Position numbers and translations under genes: made by a program. A DNA stretch of 46,180 bases from Nanobdellota archaeon (GTDB taxonomy: Archaea > Nanobdellota > Nanobdellia > Pacearchaeales > GW2011-AR1). Positions 23,278 through 32,015 of this stretch are shown here, in pieces. The stretch spans positions 1 through 46,180 of the forward strand of contig JAQICZ010000010.1 of NCBI GenBank assembly GCA_027858295.1, in the 5' to 3' direction. Numbering within the stretch: position 1 is the stretch's first letter; each line of letters begins with the position of its first letter. Below the pieces are notes generated by a model. It was not told the origin of the DNA and ran no database searches. It was given only the letters and a program-made list of their open reading frames with translations.

Positions 23278-23377
23278 GTTTTTTTTGATTAGTTGACGAG
23301 AGTCAATTATATTCTTATCTAGATTTAATTTTAACATAAAAATTCTCAAAAGCTTTACAGCTTTTGTTATTACCATA

Positions 23378-23472
23378 CAAAATTTCGTCAAAACTTTGCC
23401 CAGACGACTTTACATTGAAAACTTTTCCAAGGGTTTTCAATCGCCCGTAAATTTGTCCACAAGGGTTTTGAC
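23378..23472 (+). repeat. Nested palindromic element P3
   Basis: The outer arm GTCAAAAC (23387-23394) pairs with GTTTTGAC (23465-23472); CAAAATTTC (23378-23386) is present but its partner is degraded. The loop of this outer copy is opened by an inner copy: CTTTAC (23408-23413) with GTAAAT (23447-23452, one mismatch) and TTGAAAAC (23415-23422) with GTTTTCAA (23433-23440), loop TTTTCCAAGG. Confidence 0.8.
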
Positions 23473-23520
23473 CTGTCCAATTGGGAGAATGGATGATTTT
23501 TGTGATAGTACAAAAATTCG

Positions 23521-24350
23521 ACCCATAAATCATAATATTATCCACTGCGTTGCGGGCAGAACTGTTCTTCTCTAGTTGCTCAATTGATGTTGATATGGAA
23601 CAATTGGGACTTAGTTGTTCCAGGTATTGTCCCAACATATCTGGGGCCTGAGAAAATTACCTCAGGTTCTCGCGCCCTCCTTGTGGTGGAGTTAGAGACC
23701 TAAATATCTAATTGTGGTTCCCATCCACCCATATAAATCATAATATTATCCACTGCGTTGCGGGCATAAATTGCTCGGTTATAATCGCCCAATTGATGTT
23801 GACATATGGAGCAATTGGGATTAGTTGAGCCAAGTATTGTTCCCTATAATCTGGGGGAGTTAGAGACCTAAATATCTAATGTGTTTTTTACTAATCATAA
23901 ACAATTCTCAAAAACTCTTTGGAGTTTTTGCTATTCCCACCCAGAAGCGAGTTGAAATCAAAGATTGAAATCTCGCAACCCACCCATAAATCATAATATT
24001 ATCCACTGCGTTGCGGGCAGAACTGTTCTATTAAAATCGCTCAATTGAGGTATTAAATATCATAATTCCGTGCCCACCCATGGGGGAGTTATCTACTCTT
24101 TCACCTGATTGGTTCTTTGTCTAACCCCTACCCATAAGACAATAATATTATCCACTGCGTTGCTGGCATAAATTGCTCTACCCTAATCGCTCAATTGATG
24201 TTGATATATAGAGCAATTGGGACTTAGTTGCTCCAAGTATTGTCCCCCTACAATCTGGGGAAATTATCGACTATTTCATCTAATTGGTTTGTAACAGGAA
24301 GTCAGATTAATATGTTGAATTATCCACTGCGTTGCGGGCATAAACTGTTC
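23521..24350. repeat. Array of five R1 structured repeats
   Basis: Units start at about 23521, 23729, 23983, 24131 and 24308. Each opens with CATAATATTATCCACTGCGT or a close variant, then TGCGGGCATAAA(CT), and most continue with CTCAATTGATGTTGATAT. Three contain a GGAACAA or GAGCAA arm that can pair upstream or downstream, plus TTGGGAC with GTCCCAA. Full units end in TCTGGGGGAGTTAGAGACC and CTAAATATCTAAT. Spacing varies from 150 to 250 bp, so this is not a CRISPR. The rest of 23473-24549 is non-coding, ending in a TAATCCGTGAACCAAATTGC phrase near 24418. Confidence 0.75.
23647..23688 (+). repeat. 42-bp CCTGAG module inside an R1 unit
   Basis: The R1 phrase ATCTGGGG-GAGTTAGAGACC is interrupted by CCTGAGAAAATTACCTCAGG, then TTCTCGCGCCCTCCTTGTGG and TG. 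CCTGAG and CTCAGG form a hairpin. Other R1 units (18796, 23850) show the uninterrupted phrase. Confidence 0.7.
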
Positions 24351-24549
24351 TATTTGAAACACTCAATCTATTAATGTTAACAGAAATCCCTCTTGCTCCC
24401 TGCCTAATCCCTGCCCTAATCCGTGAACCAAATTGCCTTTACCTAATACCCCTCCCCTGCCTTCCCACCTCAAACTTCCAGCCTCTAGCCCACAGCTGCG
24501 AAGTTGTTTTCTGTAATAAGTTTAAAAAATATGAATTCTTAAAAGAAAT

Positions 24550-25551
24550 ATGAAAAAAGAACAATTTCTACTCTATGAATCCGATGATGGAAAAGCGTCG
24601 CTTGAAGTTCTCTTTAAAGATGAAAATATATGGGCATCTCAAAAGGCAATATCTGAATTATTTGGAGTGGATAGAAGTGTGATTACTAAACATTTAAAGA
24701 ACATTTTTATTGATGAGGAATTAGACGAAAAAAGCAATGTGCATTTTTTACACATTGCTAATTCAGACAAGCCAGTGAAGTTTTATTCACTTGATTCAAT
24801 CATCTCAGTAGGCTATAGAGTAAATTCAAAAAAAGCAACAAGATTTAGAGTTTGGGCTACAAAAAAAATTAAAGAATTTGTTATTAAGGGATTTTCTATA
24901 GATTCTGAAAGATTAAAAAATGGAGAGAAGTTTGGAAAGGATTATTTTAAAGAATTATTAGAAATTGTTAGATCAATTAGATCAAGTGAGAGAAGAATCT
25001 ATCAGCAATTAACAGATCTATTTAGAGAATGTAGCATTGATTATAGCAAGGACTCAGAAATAACAAAAGATTTCTACGCAAATGTTCAAAATAAATTTCA
25101 TTATGCCATTACTAATATGACCGCGGCAGAGATAATATTTGCTAATGCAAACTCAAAAACAAAGAATATGGGATTATCTACTTGGAAGAAGTCTCCAGAG
25201 GGTCGAATACTGAAAAGTGATGCCATTATTGCAAAAAACTATTTAACAGCTGAAGAAATTAAGCGACTTGAAAGAACAGTTTCCTCATTTTTTGACTACA
25301 TAGAAAACATAATTGAAAAAAGAAAATTATTGAGCATGTTAGATTTGGCGAATAGTGTAGACAAATTTTTGAATTTCAACGAATTCAGATTGCTAGTTGG
25401 ATTGGGTTCTATCTCTAAAAGCGATGCAGAAGAAAAAGCGTTTTCTGAATACAAAAAGTTCAATAAAAGTCAGTCTATCTATTCAGATTTTGATTTAGAA
25501 ACAGATAAAATGCTAAAACTATTCGAAAAGAATTATTCATATATTCAATAA
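24550..25551 (+). CDS. rhuM: RhuM-family protein
   Basis: A 333-residue protein matching the virulence RhuM family: WASQKAISELFGVDRSVITK (a Fic/KilA-N-like DNA-binding helix-turn-helix), then PVKFYSLDSIISVGYRVNSK and ATRFRVWATKKIKEFVIKGF, and a helical C-terminal half with MTAAEIIFANANSKTKNMGL. The role is unknown; relatives are often found in mobile or defence-related loci and are thought to bind DNA. The gene is isolated among repeats, and a relic of a second copy lies at 20187. No partner gene is evident. Confidence 0.85.
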   Translation: MKKEQFLLYESDDGKASLEVLFKDENIWASQKAISELFGVDRSVITKHLKNIFIDEELDEKSNVHFLHIANSDKPVKFYSLDSIISVGYRVNSKKATRFRVWATKKIKEFVIKGFSIDSERLKNGEKFGKDYFKELLEIVRSIRSSERRIYQQLTDLFRECSIDYSKDSEITKDFYANVQNKFHYAITNMTAAEIIFANANSKTKNMGLSTWKKSPEGRILKSDAIIAKNYLTAEEIKRLERTVSSFFDYIENIIEKRKLLSMLDLANSVDKFLNFNEFRLLVGLGSISKSDAEEKAFSEYKKFNKSQSIYSDFDLETDKMLKLFEKNYSYIQ

Positions 25552-25844
25552 AATTTTAAAAACAAATTGCCCACCCATAAATCATAATATTATTCACTAC
25601 ACTGTGGGCATAAACTGTTCTTCTCTAATCTCTAAATTGATATCTATAGAAATCCTACTTGTCCCTTTCCGAATCCCTGCCCTAATCCGTGAACCAAATT
25701 GCTTTCTGCCTTTACTTAATATCTAATGCCCCTCCCCTCTTCTCCCCCCTGTCTTAACCAACAACTAATAACTAACAACTAAAAACTGCAAAGTTGCAAA
25801 GCAACTTTGCTAACCTTTTTATATCCAAAATTCCTACCCCTTGT
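25552..25844. other. Non-coding region: R1 copy, TAATCCGTGA phrase, TATA box
   Basis: An R1 copy at 25571-25640 reads TTATTCACTACACTGTGGGC, whose CAC and GTG arms differ from other copies but still pair. Heptamer-like units (ACAACTA, ATAACTA) lie at 25750-25790. A TATA box TTTTTATATCC (25816-25826) precedes the next gene. Confidence 0.55.
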
Positions 25845-26432
25845 ATGAGAAAATTAATGTCAAAAAAAGACGAGGCTAAAAAACAAAAAAGAAACCAATA
25901 CATTCTCGGAATTATCCTAGTAGTAGTAATGTTCGGTTCAGTCTTCGGAGTAATTGCCGGTTCGTTTAATTCAGATAACAAGACAACTCAAGAGAAAATA
26001 ACCTACAAAGGCCTAGCTTTCGACCAACAAGGTTCCTTTTACACTCTAAGCATTGGCGAGAGAATATTCTACTTTTCAGAAGACCCTAGAGAATTAGATT
26101 CATTAAACTACGACTTCAACATGACTTCAATTATAACTAAATTAGTAGGGCAGCCACTTTACCTAGACTCAGAAGATTATTATGTATCACAAGAAATAGC
26201 TCAAAACGTTCAAGCCTATCCTTCAAGAATGCAGTCAGCTTGTATTAACGAAGACGATTGTTATGATGAACTACTTCCAATAAAAGACTGCTCAAACAAT
26301 ATGATTATCGTAAAAGAATCTTCAGAAAACAAAATCTACGAAGAAGACAATTGTATCTTTATCGAAGGTAAAAGTGAAGACCTTATGAAGCTAGCAGACA
26401 TAGTAATTTTACAATTATTAGGATTAAATTAA
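25845..26432 (+). CDS. Membrane-anchored protein (195 aa)
   Basis: A basic start, MRKLMSKKDEAKKQKRNQYI, is followed by one membrane helix (ILGIILVVVMFGSVFGVIAG) and an exterior domain of about 150 residues with four Cys (CINEDDC, KDCSNN, EEDNCIF). The start at 25845 lies about 20-29 nt after the TATA box, favouring a leaderless ATG; ATG 25857 is the alternative. The exterior part has a weak resemblance to the next gene product (YKGLAFDQQGSFYTL against YDGIEFTTVQEGTLTFY), so the two may be paralogues. The family and function are not recognised. Confidence 0.65.
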   Translation: MRKLMSKKDEAKKQKRNQYILGIILVVVMFGSVFGVIAGSFNSDNKTTQEKITYKGLAFDQQGSFYTLSIGERIFYFSEDPRELDSLNYDFNMTSIITKLVGQPLYLDSEDYYVSQEIAQNVQAYPSRMQSACINEDDCYDELLPIKDCSNNMIIVKESSENKIYEEDNCIFIEGKSEDLMKLADIVILQLLGLN

Positions 26433-26490
26433 TAAACAAAACTCTCTAATTATTTGAGTACTGATGACTCATAACTGAGAACTTATTAAA

Positions 26491-27171
26491 ATGGCAAAAA
26501 AAGATATCCCAAAGAAAAAAGAAGACGTAAAAGAAATTTTTGAAGTCGGAGATAAAGAAATAGTCTCAGGAGGCGTTTCAGAAACTCCCGTGATTGCTAA
26601 GGGGCAAGAAGGTCACCAATCAAAAGTTCTAAGAAACATATTAATAATTGTAGGTTTAATCCTCGCAATTACATTCGGAGGCTACCTTTACATAAACTCT
26701 TTACAATCACCAAGCTACGACGGCATTGAGTTTACAACAGTTCAAGAAGGGACTCTTACATTCTATAAGACAACAGTTCCGGCTCTTCCAGACCCTAGGG
26801 CAACTAATTTTTATTTCAGGACAAATCCTTCAAAGTTAAAGAAAATACCATTCAATAGAGAAAATTTTACACTTATGAGATTTGCCGCATTAAATGGGAC
26901 AGACTTATTTGATTGCAATGAGGGAGATGAGGCGATAGCAGAAGTAACTCTATTGAAGGTTCATGAAGTATTGGGTATTGGTATAGAGAAAGTAAGCTCT
27001 GGATGTGAAAGTCAAGGGCTCTATAATTACTTTAATTTTATACCCTCAGAAAAAACTGAAATTATTGAAGTCGGAAAAAATTGTTATGATATTCATGTTT
27101 CAGATTGTGAGATTATTCCAGCAGTAGAAAAAATATTAGCTGAAATAATAGTCAACTACAATCAAAAATGA
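26491..27171 (+). CDS. Membrane-anchored protein (226 aa)
   Basis: A cytosolic Lys/Glu-rich segment of about 50 residues precedes one membrane helix (NILIIVGLILAITFGGYLYI) and an exterior domain with YDGIEFTTVQEGTLTFYKTT and three or four Cys. The layout parallels the upstream gene product. The stop overlaps the following exporter-like gene by 4 nt (ATGA), so cotranslation is likely. The function is not recognised; a paired receptor or structural role is possible. Confidence 0.65.
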   Translation: MAKKDIPKKKEDVKEIFEVGDKEIVSGGVSETPVIAKGQEGHQSKVLRNILIIVGLILAITFGGYLYINSLQSPSYDGIEFTTVQEGTLTFYKTTVPALPDPRATNFYFRTNPSKLKKIPFNRENFTLMRFAALNGTDLFDCNEGDEAIAEVTLLKVHEVLGIGIEKVSSGCESQGLYNYFNFIPSEKTEIIEVGKNCYDIHVSDCEIIPAVEKILAEIIVNYNQK

Positions 27172-27641
27172 ACAACCTAATCTTAGGAATAATTTTAACA
27201 CTACTTCCTCTAACAGAATTACGTCTAGGACTTCCAGTAGCCCTACTCTATGCAAAAGAACTAGCTCTCCCAACAATACCAATTTTAATATTAATCCTAG
27301 TCTTAAACATCCTCCTAATCTTCATCCTCTTCTTCTTCTTAGACTTCATCCATCACAGACTGATGAACTGGGGTTTTTATAACAGAACCTTCGCAAAAAT
27401 TCTACAAACCTTCCAAAAAAAGACTCATAAATTCGAACATAGTCATAAATCCTTAGGTTTCTTCGCCTTGATTCTCCTAGTTGGAATCCCACTTCCATTA
27501 ACAGGCGCTTACTCCGGAGTTCTCCTTTCTTGGTTGTTAGACTTAGAGAGAAAAAAGAGCATCTTAGCAATCTCCGCAGGAGTCATAATCGCAGGCCTAA
27601 TAATCTACTTCACAACACTAGGCGCCTTTACATTATTCTAA
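27168..27641 (+). CDS. Small multidrug-export family membrane protein (COG2426)
   Basis: A 157-residue hydrophobic protein with about four membrane helices. The start LLPLTELRLGLPVALLYAKE is the signature of the putative small multidrug export family (Sm_multidrug_ex). A basic cytosolic loop (FQKKTHKFEHSHKSLG) and the second motif GIPLPLTGAYSGVLLSWLL follow. Substrate and transport direction are unknown for this family. The ATGA overlap links it to the upstream membrane-anchored protein. Confidence 0.8.
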   Translation: MNNLILGIILTLLPLTELRLGLPVALLYAKELALPTIPILILILVLNILLIFILFFFLDFIHHRLMNWGFYNRTFAKILQTFQKKTHKFEHSHKSLGFFALILLVGIPLPLTGAYSGVLLSWLLDLERKKSILAISAGVIIAGLIIYFTTLGAFTLF

Positions 27642-27992
27642 GCTCGATTATTTGATTCGTCGGTAAGCGATTGTTCGATAATTCAGACATCATATTTATT
27701 TCAATCTGCCTTCTAGCCGTCTCCTCTATTGGTAGTATTTGTAAAAAAATTAAGATTAACCAGAAGCTGTAAAAGCAACTGGCAGTAACCTTCAACAAAC
27801 GACTTCGTCCCTCGCAACACTAATTCAACATCTCCAACGAAGATGATTTTAGCCCTGTCGAAGACGGGCAAAAATCATCGTGAGTGTAATAATAATAATT
27901 TCCCAATTTTATCAGAATTAATTGAATTCTCCAATCCTACAGAATCAAATAAACCTCCTTGCATAATCCCTTAAATCCCAAAAATCCGTATA
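27642..27992. other. Non-coding region with an F2 structured repeat
   Basis: The F2 copy at about 27790-27890 starts CAACAAACGACTTCGTCCCT and forms a hairpin. GATGATTTT (27842-27850) pairs with AAAATCATC (27871-27879), GCCC (27852-27855) with GGGC (27866-27869), T27856 is unpaired, and GTC pairs with GAC around GAA. It ends CGTGAGTGTAATAATAATAA. No gene is seen. Confidence 0.65.
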
Positions 27993-28613
27993 CTAAATTG
28001 CCTTCTTCTTCTTCTTCTTCCCAGCTTCAGGCTTCAGGTTCCTAGCCTTCTGTTCTCTTTTAAATTTCTTCTTCCCACCCATAATAGAACTCTGATACAT
28101 ATGCTTCAAATCAGTATAGAAAGGAATCTCTTCAACCTTAAATATAAAAACCCCAGCAAACCAAATCAAGACAACAAACAAAGTACTTCCAAGATACCAG
28201 AACAACTTATGTGTAATATCAAACATTGCCGAGCCTTCTAAGTACATAATACTCAATATATAGATTCTAATTACATTGATAATAAAGAAAGTCCCAAAGG
28301 TAAATAGTAATAACTTCAATCTCTTTACAAGCCCAATACCTGATGTTGCCAGATTTAATATCAGTAATAGGAAATAGGCACTTCCTGCCACACAAGCCCC
28401 AATAATCTCAATAGCCCGATTACCAATAAAGATGGTGTTTGCAAGTAAAATCGGGTCGTAGAGTGGCTGCAAAGCCCAAAATGCAGGGTATTTAGTCAAA
28501 GGCAAGAATATAAAATAAAACAAATCCAATCCAGGAACGGCTATAAGCATAAGAAGAACATACCTAAAAATAATATCTAAAAATCTTTTTCTTTCACCTT
28601 TTGTTTCTCTCAT
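27993..28613 (-). CDS. Archaeosortase/exosortase-family membrane transpeptidase
   Basis: A 206-residue protein with about five membrane helices. The family catalytic set is visible: Cys74 in EIIGACVAGSAYFL, Arg116 in FIINVIRIYILS and His135 in FDITHKLFWYLG. Archaeosortases cut C-terminal sorting signals of surface proteins and can join them to lipid. The C-terminal tail is very Lys-rich (GKKKKKKAI), probably cytosolic. It lies just downstream of a surface protein with a C-terminal anchor helix on the same strand, a typical enzyme-substrate neighbourhood. It is probably the pacearchaeosortase type; that subtype is inferred from gene context. Confidence 0.82.
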   Translation of the reverse strand: MRETKGERKRFLDIIFRYVLLMLIAVPGLDLFYFIFLPLTKYPAFWALQPLYDPILLANTIFIGNRAIEIIGACVAGSAYFLLLILNLATSGIGLVKRLKLLLFTFGTFFIINVIRIYILSIMYLEGSAMFDITHKLFWYLGSTLFVVLIWFAGVFIFKVEEIPFYTDLKHMYQSSIMGGKKKFKREQKARNLKPEAGKKKKKKAI

Positions 28614-28687
28614 TGAATAAACAAATAAAACTGATTTAAATAATTTAACTAATCTAAAAACTAATGACTAAGAACTAATAACTCGTA

Positions 28688-30310
28688 TTACTTTTTTCTA
28701 AGAATTTTTCTAGCTACAAGAATAATTGCAATCAATAAGATAAGGTTTAATAAAACAATACCCGCGATTTGTAAATTTTCTTTACTTGCTAAATCTTTAA
28801 CATTGAAAGTACCAGCTGCTACTTCAACAACTACAGGTTGAGTTGCTACAACTTTTCCATCATAGTTAGTGTAAATATTAAATTCTCTTGAACCTTCAGC
28901 TTCATCATTTAAGTTGAAAGTAAATTCTACTTCTTTAGTCTCTCCTGCTGGAACAGAAACAACTTCAGGTTTAACAGACATTAAGCTTGCCCAAGCCTCA
29001 AATCCATCTGATGTAAGAGTATAAACTGCTGCATCATCACCAGCATTTGTAACAGTAGCCTTAACAGTCATAGTTTCTCCTGCTTTAACGACTTCTTCTA
29101 CTAAAGTAGCAGCAATTGTTGGAGCAATAAACTTACAGTCCCCTGCAACTTTGAAATTAACATAACTGATGGACTTATCATCTTCATCATTCTCAAAAAC
29201 ATCATTATCTTCGTCAAAAACTTCAAATTGAAGTCTATAGCTCTTTTCATCTAATTCTTGAGGAATAGTTAAAGTATAAGTAAATTCTTCGTAGTCAAAA
29301 TAGTCAACTGTTGTGAATTCAATTTTCTTATAAGCTTCTAATAAACTGGAGTAAACTTCTACATAAACATCATCTTCATCTCTGTCACCAATATTCCAAA
29401 CTCTTCCAGTAAAAGTTAACTCTGATCCACAAGCTACAACTTCCTCATAAAATTCATCTTCAAATGGCATTCCATTAATCTTAAGATCGTCAACAATCAC
29501 AAAATGTTCGTCAGTTCTAACTTCAATATTAGAAGATTTATCGTATGCACAAGTATTATCTCCGTCATGTGCTGAATTTCTATCATCAATTTCACCAGTA
29601 ACTCTTACATAGAATACAGCATCTGCTCCATCAAAGTCATCAATATTCTCATCTAATTTAAACGTAACAGTAATAGTCTTATCATCATTTTCATCTAAAT
29701 CAAAATCTGCTTCACTGTCATCCATAATACTTAATCCCTCTTCAGTATATAATTCCCATTCAAGTTCAACATTTTGAATATCCCAAGAACCTTCATTCTC
29801 AACAGTAAATTCAACTTCAACTTCATCTCTTAAGTACCAATAGTCATCATCATCTCCGTATCCAGTAATAACCTTAAAGTCTTCAATAACAACATCTAAT
29901 CTTCCTTCATTAGCTACATCTTCACAAAAGTTAGTCTCTTCAAAAGTAACAGTCTTTGTTACGTTATCAGAAGTATTTCCTTCAATTGTTAATGTGGTAG
30001 AATAAGTTTGTCCTAGTACGAATTCAAAGTCATTAGTATTATAAGTAATTGTAATATCTTGTGCTGTTCCGTTAGTCACAGAAGCAGCCTGATCGTTAAA
30101 AGTAATAGTCTGTCCATCAATAATAGATGCAGTTGTAATAGTTAAAGATTCAGTTTCGTTAGAAGTAACTTGGAATGTAAAATTTGTTCCATCCTGAGTT
30201 AATTGTGTAAGGGAGGCATTAACAGTAATCGCTGCACTAGCTAAACTCATAAAAAGAACAGTTGCCAAAATGCTAATCGCGAATGCGAATGTTTTTGTCT
30301 TCATTACCAT
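28688..30310 (-). CDS. Surface protein with C-terminal anchor helix; candidate archaeosortase substrate
   Basis: A 540-residue exported protein: signal peptide (MKTKTFAFAISILATVLFMS, ending ASA), several beta-sandwich domains of CARDB/DUF11-like character (for example VEFTVENEGSWDIQNVELEW, then VTVTFKL-type strands) and very acidic loops. The C-terminus is a membrane helix followed by a basic tail (GIVLLNLILLIAIILVARKI, then LRKK), the tripartite pattern of sorting signals. The ATG at 30310 is about 25 nt after the TATA box, so the transcript is probably leaderless. The more distant ATG at 30343 overlaps that promoter. It may be a second type of cell-wall protein beside the S-layer pair. Confidence 0.75.
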   Translation of the reverse strand: MVMKTKTFAFAISILATVLFMSLASAAITVNASLTQLTQDGTNFTFQVTSNETESLTITTASIIDGQTITFNDQAASVTNGTAQDITITYNTNDFEFVLGQTYSTTLTIEGNTSDNVTKTVTFEETNFCEDVANEGRLDVVIEDFKVITGYGDDDDYWYLRDEVEVEFTVENEGSWDIQNVELEWELYTEEGLSIMDDSEADFDLDENDDKTITVTFKLDENIDDFDGADAVFYVRVTGEIDDRNSAHDGDNTCAYDKSSNIEVRTDEHFVIVDDLKINGMPFEDEFYEEVVACGSELTFTGRVWNIGDRDEDDVYVEVYSSLLEAYKKIEFTTVDYFDYEEFTYTLTIPQELDEKSYRLQFEVFDEDNDVFENDEDDKSISYVNFKVAGDCKFIAPTIAATLVEEVVKAGETMTVKATVTNAGDDAAVYTLTSDGFEAWASLMSVKPEVVSVPAGETKEVEFTFNLNDEAEGSREFNIYTNYDGKVVATQPVVVEVAAGTFNVKDLASKENLQIAGIVLLNLILLIAIILVARKILRKK

Positions 30311-30327
30311 TTCAGAGTTACAATAGT

Positions 30328-30340
30328 TTATAAAGTTTTC
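30328..30340 (-). promoter_or_regulatory. TATA box of the anchored surface protein
   Basis: On the minus strand, AACTTTATAAAC lies about 25 nt before the ATG at 30310. Confidence 0.6.
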
Positions 30341-30556
30341 CATATATCAGGATCTAAGTTTCTACACATAGGGCAGATTATCAAGATGTCTTTTTACCGT
30401 CGCTATAATAATCTATCACCCTTTAGTTTAATCTCTCAATAGTCGAAAGATTATTGGCTGAATCACCTAGTGATTCATTTCTCCCAAACTCACAACAGAC
30501 AACTGAATCCTGATAACTTCTTCGTTTATTTTTAACAAAGGGCCTTCCCAACAAGG

Positions 30557-30569
30557 TTTATATATATTA
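30557..30569 (+). promoter_or_regulatory. TATA box of the 130-aa membrane protein gene
   Basis: TTTATATATATTA lies about 20-30 nt before the ATG at 30588; no ribosome-binding site is present, so a leaderless transcript is likely. Confidence 0.6.
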
Positions 30570-30587
30570 TAACTATCCTATAATAAG

Positions 30588-30980
30588 ATGGTACTAAAAT
30601 CAAAAGAAAATTCAGTGGGTGCATGGTCATTCTTAGTAGGTGTTATCCTAGCAATAATAATCGGTATAACAACAACTTCATTCTTACCAATTACAACAAT
30701 CTCAAGATTTAGCTCAGAAATTTACGCAATATTAGTTTTATTAGGTGTAATCGTAGGATTTACTATTAATATAGAAGGAAAGGAATCTCAAACCTTCTTA
30801 ATCGCTGGGGCTGTACTAGTAATAGTAAGTAAATTCGGAATGGAAAGCGTTTCAGGATCTTTAATCGGAATCGGAATTGGTGATACAGTAGTTTCAACCT
30901 TCTCAGCATTATTAGCATTATTCGTACCAGCAACAATCATCGTAGCTGTAAAAACAGTATTTGGTATAGCACGGGTATAG
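30588..30980 (+). CDS. Small four-helix membrane protein (130 aa)
   Basis: The protein contains about four hydrophobic helices: SFLVGVILAIIIGITTTSFL, AILVLLGVIVGFTI, TFLIAGAVLVIVSKF, and LALFVPATIIVAVKTVFGIA. It has no Cys and few charges apart from the N-terminus. The strong TATA box and even codon use indicate a real, well-expressed gene. No family or function is recognised; similar short helical proteins occur in DPANN genomes. Confidence 0.65.
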   Translation: MVLKSKENSVGAWSFLVGVILAIIIGITTTSFLPITTISRFSSEIYAILVLLGVIVGFTINIEGKESQTFLIAGAVLVIVSKFGMESVSGSLIGIGIGDTVVSTFSALLALFVPATIIVAVKTVFGIARV

Positions 30981-31353
30981 AAAAGTTTTTAGTCTTTAGT
31001 CGTTAGATAGTATTTCTAAAATGTCAGCAAAAATTTGACTCACTTCATTCGTATATTGATATAGGGACAAGTTGAATTATCGCCTCTGGCAGGGGCATAG
31101 ATTGTGTTTGATCAATATTTTTAATTATCAGATTCAGAATTTATTCCAGAATTTATATGGCAAGCAAGCGGTTAACCTCAAACCAAGTATGCCCTTAGAT
31201 TAATTCAAGGCCTTCTAATATTATGAGCGGTAGCGAATCTATCCCCTTGATTTTTGTCCTATCCTGTCCATCCTCTTAATCCGCGAGCCACATTGTTCCT
31301 ATTAATTATGAATGGTAGCAAATCAATCTCTTTGCCTTAGCAGTAAACATTCC
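30981..31353. other. Non-coding region with repeat fragments
   Basis: It contains a TTGAATTATCGCCTCTGGCA repeat (about 31071-31095), a variant of the TTGAATTATCGCTGCTGGCG family, and the phrase ATGAGCGGTAGCGAATCTAT, echoed by ATGAATGGTAGCAAATCAAT about 80 bp later. No gene is seen. Confidence 0.5.
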
Positions 31354-31983
31354 TCACTTAATCAAATCCTTCGGTATCTTATTCAAATTAATCAAACCGC
31401 CTTCAGTCAAGTCCATTCTAGGACAAGCAGTGTTCACCCAATAATCAATTCCAAAATTCTCAAACTGAGTAATATCCATATGATTATCAATAAACAGATA
31501 TCCCTTCTTATCGTTTAGTGCCCTCTTATATTCAAGTGCTCTCTGGAGTCTCATCTGCCCAGGTTTTGTCGTAACAAGGATACCAATCTTATCACTCATC
31601 AAATATTTCAGAAGTGCTCCCCTTTCTTTCTTTACCATCTTGTCAATCTCTTCCTCAGGAACTCTCCAAATTTTGTTCTCTTCCAAGACATAAGTCGGCA
31701 ACTTAGATTCATATGCAATAGAAACAGTGTGAAATTTACCCTGCCCAATAATTAATATAGCTTCAACCTCTTTTGGGAACTTTGGATTAGAACAACCAAG
31801 CACTTGCATCTTTACAATAACATCTTTGTCAATTTTCTCAGCTATTTTGTTCGCAACATGCAAAAATTGATTAGAATACAAAAGAGCAATCTTCTTCTCC
31901 CTGATATCAGAAACCAGCTCTTTAATTTTCTCATAGTCAGGCTCTCTCTTAGAAAGTGCTCCAATAAATACAGTCTTTACCAT
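31354..31983 (-). CDS. Short Dph2-like diphthamide synthesis protein
   Basis: A 209-residue protein matching the second and third domains of Dph2: VLGCSN (Cys64), AILIIGQGKFHTVSIAYESK, GILVTTKPGQMRL, and DYWVNTACPRMDLTEGG (Cys187). Full Dph2 has three domains and a Cys in each that together bind the 4Fe-4S cluster used to start diphthamide formation on elongation factor 2. Domain 1 and its Cys are absent here. The protein may need a partner for the third ligand or have another role. A TATA-like TTTAAAAT lies about 30 nt upstream, so this start looks genuine. Confidence 0.78.
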   Translation of the reverse strand: MVKTVFIGALSKREPDYEKIKELVSDIREKKIALLYSNQFLHVANKIAEKIDKDVIVKMQVLGCSNPKFPKEVEAILIIGQGKFHTVSIAYESKLPTYVLEENKIWRVPEEEIDKMVKKERGALLKYLMSDKIGILVTTKPGQMRLQRALEYKRALNDKKGYLFIDNHMDITQFENFGIDYWVNTACPRMDLTEGGLINLNKIPKDLIK

Positions 31984-32015
31984 AAGTAATAATAATATAA
32001 TTAGATTTTAAATCT

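Noticed and set aside
23315-23638. 107-codon minus-strand open frame
   Set aside because: It overlies the nested palindrome P3 and an R1 unit, and no similar frame occurs at other copies.
23521-24350. Possible CRISPR array
   Set aside because: Units are irregularly spaced (about 150-250 bp), the similarity spreads over most of each unit rather than a short repeat, and no cas gene is nearby.
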